A DNA stretch of 64,000 bases from contig LSAX01000003.1 of assembly GCA_001557505.1 (NCBI GenBank), positions 1,488,001-1,552,000 of the forward strand. Direction: 5' to 3'. Each line of letters opens with the position of its first letter. Position 1 is the stretch's first letter. A program made the translations under genes and the position numbers. Below the pieces are notes generated by a model. That model was not told the origin of the DNA and made no database searches. It saw only the letters and a program-made list of their open reading frames with translations. Shown here piece after piece: positions 58,042 through 64,000 of this stretch. This DNA is from Reticulascus tulasneorum (lineage: Eukaryota; Ascomycota; Sordariomycetes; Glomerellales; Reticulascaceae).

Positions 58042-59790
58042 ATGTCGGAGACGATCGAATCTGCGCGGGATCCCGTCATCATCATCGGTGCCGGCCTCGC
58101 CGGTCTAGTCGCAGCGTATGAGCTTTCGGAGCGCAACATCCCAACCTTGATCCTCGATCAGGAAAATGCCAGCAATGTCGGCGGCCAGGCCTTCTGGTCC
58201 CTCGGCGGCATTTTCTGCGTCAACTCGGCCAACCAGCGGCGGATGGGTATCAAGGACAGCCGCGAGCTGGCCATGCAGGATTGGTTTGGCAGTGCGCGCT
58301 TCGACAGGGAGAAGGAAGATTACTGGCCGCGAAAGTGGGCCGAGGCCTTCGTCAACTTCGCCACGGATGAGATGGAGGACTATGTGAAGGCTCGAGGCCT
58401 CGGTTTCATGCCCAACGTTGGATGGGCCGAGCGCGGCGACGGCACTGCTGAAGGGTTTGGCAACTCAGTGCCGAGATTTCACCTCACCTGGGGCACCGGT
58501 CCGGAGGTCGTGCGCGTCTTTGCGGAACCGGTGAAGAAGGCGGAGAAGAAGGGGATTGTCCAGTTCAAGCATCGCCATATGGTCGATCAGCTGCTCGTGG
58601 ATGACAGGACGGGGAGGGTAATCGGCGTCAAAGGCCGTGTCTTGGAGCCGGACGAGTCGATAAGAGGAGTCAAATCCTCGAGAACCTCAGTCGGCGAGTT
58701 TGAGATCTTGGGATCCGCTGTGATCGTCTCTGCCGGCGGCATTGGCGGCAATATTGATGCAGTCAAGGCTGTCTGGCCAGTGGATAGGCTGGGCCCAAAG
58801 GTGCCGGAGCACTTTGTCGTCGGCGTGCCTGCTCACGTCGACGGCCGCATGATTGGGATAACAGAGAGCGCTGGCGCCAACGTCATCAACCGCGATAGAA
58901 TGTGGCATTACACCGAAGGGATTGAGAACTGGAACCCAATCTGGCCAAACCACGGGATCAGAGTTCTGCCCGCGCCATCATCTCTGTGGCTCGACGCCAC
59001 TGGCAAAAGGTTACCTCCGTTTCTGTACCCCGGTTCGGATACATTGGGGACCCTGAAGTACATCTGCAACACGGGATACGATTATTCATGGTTCATTCTC
59101 GACCAATCCATCATCAGACGAGAATTCGCCTTATCAGGCTCGGAGCAAAATCCGGACTTCACAGGTAAGAGTCCGTGGATGGTTCTCACGAACCGTGTCT
59201 TTAGCAAGAAAGGCACCGTTGCGGTGCAAAACTTCCAGAAACACGGTCATGATTTCGTCGTCCGCGAGAACTTGGAGGAATTGGTCGAAGGAATGAATGA
59301 GTTGGCAAGGGAGCGCAACGGCCCGGAACTGGAATACAGTAAAATCAAGAAGACGGTAGATATCCGCGATGGCCAGATGGACAATTCATACTCGAAGGAT
59401 GCGCAGGCAATGCTCATCCACAATGCTCGGAACTACTGGATTGACTCAAAAATCCGCGTGGCAGCCCCGCATCGGATACTCGACAAGTCGCATGGCCCCC
59501 TTATTGCGGTGCGGATGAACCTCCTCACCCGCAAATCGTTGGGCGGGATCGAGACAAACCTGAACAGTAATGTGATGAAGGCGGATGGGCAGCCAATGCC
59601 CGGTCTATATGCCGCTGGCGAAGCGGCCGGATTCGGTGGAGGCGGTGTTCATGGCTACGCTTCGCTTGAGGGGACGTTCCTCGGTGGGTGCATCTTCTCG
59701 GGCCGGGCAGCCGGGCGAGCTATTGCGAATGAGCTGCTGGGGCCAGGAACTGATGCTGATGCCAAAGGGGACTACCGGGCCAATCTGTGA
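58042..59790 (+). CDS. FAD-dependent dehydrogenase (fumarate reductase/3-ketosteroid dehydrogenase family)
   Basis: 582 residues, no intron. The N-terminal FAD-binding fold is IIIGAGLAGLVAAYELSE (GxGxxG at 16-21) followed by the acidic strand end LILDQE. GGQAFWSLGGIFCVNS is the second flavin contact of the family. The central cap region (about 250-470) contains SPWMVLTNRVF. The C-terminus has the conserved GLYAAGEAAGFGGGGVHGYASLEGTFLGG segment that closes the flavin site. This arrangement fits the bacterial FAD-binding dehydrogenases that resemble fumarate reductase flavoproteins and 3-ketosteroid Delta1-dehydrogenases. No covalent-flavin His or heme domain is seen. The lack of introns and closeness to bacterial proteins make transfer possible. 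Confidence 0.87.
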   Translation: MSETIESARDPVIIIGAGLAGLVAAYELSERNIPTLILDQENASNVGGQAFWSLGGIFCVNSANQRRMGIKDSRELAMQDWFGSARFDREKEDYWPRKWAEAFVNFATDEMEDYVKARGLGFMPNVGWAERGDGTAEGFGNSVPRFHLTWGTGPEVVRVFAEPVKKAEKKGIVQFKHRHMVDQLLVDDRTGRVIGVKGRVLEPDESIRGVKSSRTSVGEFEILGSAVIVSAGGIGGNIDAVKAVWPVDRLGPKVPEHFVVGVPAHVDGRMIGITESAGANVINRDRMWHYTEGIENWNPIWPNHGIRVLPAPSSLWLDATGKRLPPFLYPGSDTLGTLKYICNTGYDYSWFILDQSIIRREFALSGSEQNPDFTGKSPWMVLTNRVFSKKGTVAVQNFQKHGHDFVVRENLEELVEGMNELARERNGPELEYSKIKKTVDIRDGQMDNSYSKDAQAMLIHNARNYWIDSKIRVAAPHRILDKSHGPLIAVRMNLLTRKSLGGIETNLNSNVMKADGQPMPGLYAAGEAAGFGGGGVHGYASLEGTFLGGCIFSGRAAGRAIANELLGPGTDADAKGDYRANL

Positions 59791-60353
59791 TTCTTGCTGG
59801 TCATGGTAGTATTAACGAGACGAGAATTGTATGATGAATCTACAGAGAAGACAGTTCTCTAATAAAGTACATATGCTTATGTTTGAATAGCCCAGAACCT
59901 TCATATTTGTCTGACTTTGTCTGCTATCGTGCCGCATTGCCTTTGTATCCGATCCGCATTGATTACATGATTCAAATGATACTATCCATATATAGTAAAG
60001 CCGTGAACCCAGACGAAGTTCTAGCAGAAAGATTTTTCCCATGATGAACCACGACCTCTTCATGGTTGACCATCGCCGCTGTGGTTTGCGTGGTGTGGTA
60101 ACACAGCCTGCGGGGTTCTGCATACGGAGGGCCTCTCGCATATGGCCAACACCACCAACCTATGAGGGCGAATACACAGAAAGACAAAGCACCTCGTCGG
60201 GCTGACGCGTGCGTTTGGTTTTCCGTCTGAGGAGCTGCCTAGCTTTTAATGTCGTCCTTCCCCTCCCCCCGACGAGCTCGACGTTCATTCTTTATTTTCG
60301 AATCTCAACTTGGTCTCTGTATTGCTAATTCTTTTTTACCAATCACATTCAAA
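59791..60353. other. Intergenic, tetraspanin promoter
   Basis: No gene recognised. A C/T-rich leader (60240-60300) precedes the tetraspanin start. Confidence 0.5.
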
Positions 60354-61379
60354 ATGGTTAGCCCTGGTCTTGTGTATCTTGTAGTACGTCAAGAAGTGCT
60401 TCTGGGACGTGGATAACATGCTAATAATGGATTTCTAGCTTTGTTTGGCTTTGGTTGCCATTGCAATGTGTGTTTGAACTTCTGAACTGTGTGATTTCAC
60501 CAGTCCTAGACACTAATGCAGGCCATCTTAGTGTTGTCCACGTCAGTAGCGTCAATCTCTCGCTTCCGATTGCTCCAGGGCTCTCCTTCATTACCATCCT
60601 CCTACCTGTCTTCGGCGCAATCAACGCACTCTACTACCCTCGCCTCCTGTATGCCGCGCAGCATACTCGTGCACGAGTCGAACGGCTTCTCCCAAACGTT
60701 CTCCAAATTCTCCAAGCCGTCCTGACCACAGTTCTTGCAACTCTGTTCCTGCAAGAAGCCATCCCGGGAACAATATTGGACTGTGGTCTATCATCGCAGT
60801 GGCTGAAAATGTGGCGAGGCAAGCATGGAGATAAGATAAAGCGAATACAGGACATTCTGGACTGCTGCGGCTTCAACAGCGTCCGGGACATGGCTTGGCC
60901 GTTTCCTTCTGGATCTGGAAATAACCATGTGCAGTGTGCTACCCGATATGGGAGGACTAATTCTTGTGCCGGACTCTTGAAGGAGGCGACACAACGCAAC
61001 TCCGGCATGGATTTGGGAGTAGTGCTCGGAGTCGGTCTGCTACAGGTAACGGATCCAATCATACGCTACAACCTTCTTGGCAGTTACTTACAAGTGATAG
61101 ATTATCACGCTGCTTCTGATGAGAGGAGCGAACAACTGGAGAAACTCATGGTGGGCTCAGGGATGGAGAAGGGTTGCTGGCGGCGAAGGTGATGCTCGAG
61201 AACGGAGTGCGAGAACTCGGCCGCTACTCCAGGCCCCTGAGAGCGACGATGATGGAGAAGAGCCAGTCACCTATAAAACAATCACATCGAGCCCCTCCCA
61301 CCCAGGTGTGCAAGGTAGTAACGGCAATGGACCGCGAGTCGAGCCATCGTTTGAGAGAAATGCTTGGAATGGAGATTAG
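60354..61379 (+). CDS. Fungal tetraspanin (Tsp3-like)
   Basis: Four exons: 60354-60356 (ATG alone), 60439-60469, 60522-61045 and 61101-61379, giving 278 residues. The reading begins MLCLALVAIAMCH and continues through TM2 (LSFITILLPVFGAINALYY) and TM3 (VLQILQAVLTTVLATLFL). The large extracellular loop has Cys pairs and the hallmark CCG in QDILDCCGFNS, with the fungal AWPFP. TM4 (LGVVLGVGLLQ joined to IITLLLM) is complete only when the last intron is removed. The cytoplasmic tail carries RPLLQAPESDDDGEEP, as expected for Tsp3. Without the splice the frame would end early in WRRR. Tetraspanins organise plasma-membrane microdomains. The first donor (GTTAGC) and second donor (GTGTTT) are weak, so the 5' end is the least certain part. 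Confidence 0.82.
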
Positions 61380-61635
61380 TGGCCGTGCGAAAACTGGGTC
61401 AAATTTGCTTGCGCGATAAGATGCGCTTGTTTTTGCTACGAATTGGGAAGATTGTGATTCTGAGAAAATAATGGCGAACAAAAACGAAGTTGTGGACACC
61501 GTGGATAACATTAAAGCCATGTTATTGTAAAAGCTAATAGAATTTCCTTTCGATGTCATGTTTACTACCACGTACAGCTCCGAGCTTCCTCTTTCAAGTG
61601 GAATAAGCCAAAGCAAGAGACAGAGCAGGAAGATC

Positions 61636-61968
61636 TCAAATCATATCCCTGTTGTCCTCCGTGATACGAACACTATCTGTATCCGATCCTTCGTCGACCT
61701 CGGTGACCCGAGTTCCTCGCATGTCGAGGGAGGTTTTACCGCCGAAGTCGATGTCGCGGGTGATTCGAACGCTCCCAGTGTCGTCTCCCGTGATTCGTAC
61801 GCTATCTGGCTCATCGGGTGCTCGCCGCCAGATCTTGTCATCTGTATTCTGGTATCCTTTCAGAGCGATGTCGCCCTCGTTTCGCTGGGTGATGGGGAAT
61901 GCCGCAACAGTACCGAGGAGGACTAAGGCGGCAGCGATTCCTGCTTTCTGCATTTTGACGGCTTTCAT
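61636..61968 (-). CDS. Small secreted protein with three SVRIT repeats
   Basis: 110 residues, one exon. A signal peptide (AGIAAALVLLGTVAA) ends near residue 23. A dibasic RR at 48-49 could be a Kex2 site. The rest is acidic and contains SVRIT at 56-60, 66-70 and 99-103, each followed by a charged residue pair (GD, RD, ED), plus a related TRVTE. No cysteines occur in the mature part, so it is not a typical disulfide-rich effector. No family recognised. The opposite strand is also open, but only the minus strand has a signal peptide. It could be a peptide precursor, a cell-wall protein or an effector-like protein; this is inference. Confidence 0.6.
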   Translation of the reverse strand: MKAVKMQKAGIAAALVLLGTVAAFPITQRNEGDIALKGYQNTDDKIWRRAPDEPDSVRITGDDTGSVRITRDIDFGGKTSLDMRGTRVTEVDEGSDTDSVRITEDNRDMI

Positions 61969-63214
61969 ATGAATATCGTACGGATCTGCTTGGTGGACTT
62001 GCCCAGCGCAATTTAGAGCTTGGTATGTTAGTTTTGAGATGATCGTGTGAAGAAGCCGAGACTTTGCATTCTACTTAAGTAGATCAACTGGGCGGGCGCA
62101 CCTCGTTTTCAGAGTCTCGCATTGTAAACCGACCGCATTCGTCGGATTCAAATCAGCCAATGATACATTTTATCCTAACCAAGGTATGAGCCGCGTACTC
62201 TATCTTAATTACTTCCCGACGTTGAATCTCTTCTATATCAGCTAACGTTGTTTAGCGACGTGGTAAGACGGACAGATGATTGAATCGGAGCTGAAGCGTA
62301 ACCATACCAAGCATTCTCTATTATTAGCTACTCGAAGTTTTGTATGCATTGGACCTACATAGTCTGTGTTAGGCCGGCACTCATACAACCCAGCGTTATT
62401 TGTGGCCTTCGCACCTGGCCAACATTGCCTCGGGCATCAAACTGTACACAGTCATACAAGCATCTTCCCCATGGTGGTTAGTCCTGCGATGAAGTCACTT
62501 AGCCCTCACTTTTCGATGTAGTGTTCTTGTAGGACTGTCACAGTGGGCAGACTATTTCACACCTTTTGAGATGCCTTTGCAAAGGCTTCGTGTTTAACTT
62601 CGGTATGAGGGCCAGTGGCAAGGGGTGTCGAGGTAGGAAAGCTTGACCGGCCGAACGGAATTTTAAAAGACAAGAGCAAACAGAAACGTACTCATGATAT
62701 GTAGATTCTTTTGCCATGTTTCGGCAGTGATCGGTTGAAAGATGTGAGTCGATGCGCTTACTCACCTCCTTATTGGCGATGGCTCGATCCGCTTACAAGG
62801 CCGAGATCCACCGTGCCTCCGGTCAGCGATAACGACATCGTCCTATCTTAGTCATTCTGGGTGGTGAACGCCACATCATTAAGCGATTGGTCCCTTGACT
62901 CTGTCGTTCCGCCTTCCCTAAGCCAATCTTCACGACATCGCTGACAGTAGAGAACCAGGGCTACGATGATGATACTCAGTCAGCTCCAAGACATTATCGT
63001 GCTGCAATCATACGTTTTTGAAGCGACAACTGTCAGGATGGCAAAACTAATCTTCCTAGGCCTAGAGTTCCCCGTTTGGAGGGTCCGGATTGCCGATGCA
63101 CGGCCAACAAGAATCATGATAAATACCAAGCTGGCGATCCCTTCATTCCCAAGTCACACCAAGCTACTGAATACCAAACACCAGTCTCCACGAGTTCCAT
63201 AAGCCTAGTCAACA
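61969..63214. other. Intergenic, nothing recognised
   Basis: 1.2 kb between divergent genes, promoter for both. No frame, RNA or repeat could be supported. Confidence 0.5.
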
Positions 63215-64000
63215 ATGTTTTCCAAAGCCAAACTACAACGCCCGCAGCTCTTGCGCCGTCTGTCGAGCAATGTCGTACCCCTTAAGGACGGGCATGCGTT
63301 GCCGATGCTCCGGCTCCCATCTACGGTCCGCAACCATATAGTCGCCATGCTTGGCGAGTTTGTCGGAACCTTCCTCTTCCTCTTCATGGCCTTTGCTGGT
63401 ACTCAAATTGCCAACACGCCTGCGCCACCGCCCCACGCGAAGCCCGACCCTGCAGCTTATATTCTCATTTGCCTTACCTTCGGTCTTTCACTTACTGCCA
63501 ATGTCTGGGCCTTTTACCGAGTCACCGGCGGCTTGTTCAACCCCGCGGTATGGCAAACTTTCACCACTTGGTTAATGCATGATTGACTGATTGTGATTTC
63601 TGCAGGTTACCTTGGCTCTCTGGCTTTGCGCAGGCCTGTCCACGGTTCGCACCCTCCTTGTGATTCCGATACAGCTCATCGCCGGAATTGCAGCCGCAGG
63701 CGTCGTCTCAGCCTTATATCCTGGTCCCATGCATGTTGATACCTTGCTCGGCGGTGGGACAAGCATCAGCCAGGGCTTGTTCATCGAGATGTTCCTGACT
63801 GCCGAGCTTGTATTCGTGATTCTCATGCTTGCGGTTGAGAAGCAGCGGGCGACGTACCTGGCGCCTTTGGCTATTGGCACCACGTTCTTCTTGGCTGAAC
63901 TTTCAGGGGTCTACTTCACTGGCGGCTCTATGAATCCGGCCCGATCTCTCGGACCGGCCGTTGTGAACCACTCATTCCCACACTACTTCTGGATCTTCTG
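63215..64000 (+). CDS. Aquaporin (MIP family), 3' end outside the window
   Basis: Two exons seen, 63215-63547 and 63606-64000 (58-bp intron, GTATGG...TGCAG). The protein has a 40-residue cytoplasmic N-terminus, then TM1 (AMLGEFVGTFLFLFMAFAGTQ) and TM2. The first half-helix with GGLFNPAVTLAL is restored by splicing exactly within the NPA box. TM3-TM5 follow, then the second NPA box GGSMNPARSLGPAVV. Both NPA motifs are canonical, so it is a water or small-solute channel of the plasma membrane. The second loop lacks the extended Asp-containing aquaglyceroporin signature, favouring an orthodox aquaporin. The last helix and stop are beyond 64000. Confidence 0.9.

Overview
The window is nuclear DNA of a filamentous ascomycete (Pezizomycotina). 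The reasons are: genes broken by short GT-AG introns of about 50-80 bp; a fungal-type tetraspanin; a laccase with the ascomycete C-terminal DSGL tail; a hybrid histidine kinase; an ankyrin protein with a STAND-like helical N-terminus; and a 6.9-kb retrotransposon turned into almost pure A/T in the way repeat-induced point mutation (RIP) does. The order cannot be fixed from sequence alone.

Layout. 1-562 is the end of a Dal5-like anion transporter. 1397-2206 is a peroxisomal enoyl-CoA isomerase/hydratase. 3205-10130 is a complete Ty3/Gypsy LTR element on the minus strand, with two 247-bp LTRs and a 5-bp target duplication, heavily RIP-mutated. 10507-15383 is a normal gene block: P-loop kinase, PPxY protein, coactosin, subtilase. 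17169-20114 is a large ankyrin protein. 22756-26088 holds a short-chain dehydrogenase and a BCS1-type AAA ATPase.

26-38 kb is gene-poor and repeat-rich and is the most unusual part. It has a candidate four-exon gene whose last exon is a C-tract minisatellite (28532-29374). It has a tRNA gene interrupted by a 111-nt insert made of the same minisatellite (30771-30953). It has an intronless 1052-residue protein with seven tandem GATA-like zinc fingers (31921-35079), a 111-bp minisatellite just behind that gene (35284-35640), and a 49-bp relic of the trypsin-like protease gene found further on.

38-52 kb is accessory and secretory: a trypsin-like protease, a laccase (six exons), a small secreted cupin-like protein, a broken carnosine N-methyltransferase-like gene and a secreted amidohydrolase. 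52-64 kb holds a hybrid histidine kinase, an FAD dehydrogenase, a tetraspanin, a small secreted protein with SVRIT repeats, and an aquaporin running off the end.

No biosynthetic cluster or operon-like unit is evident. The genes look independent, with many secreted or membrane products. The best candidates for something undescribed are the seven-finger protein and the minisatellite family shared by a coding-like exon and a tRNA insert.
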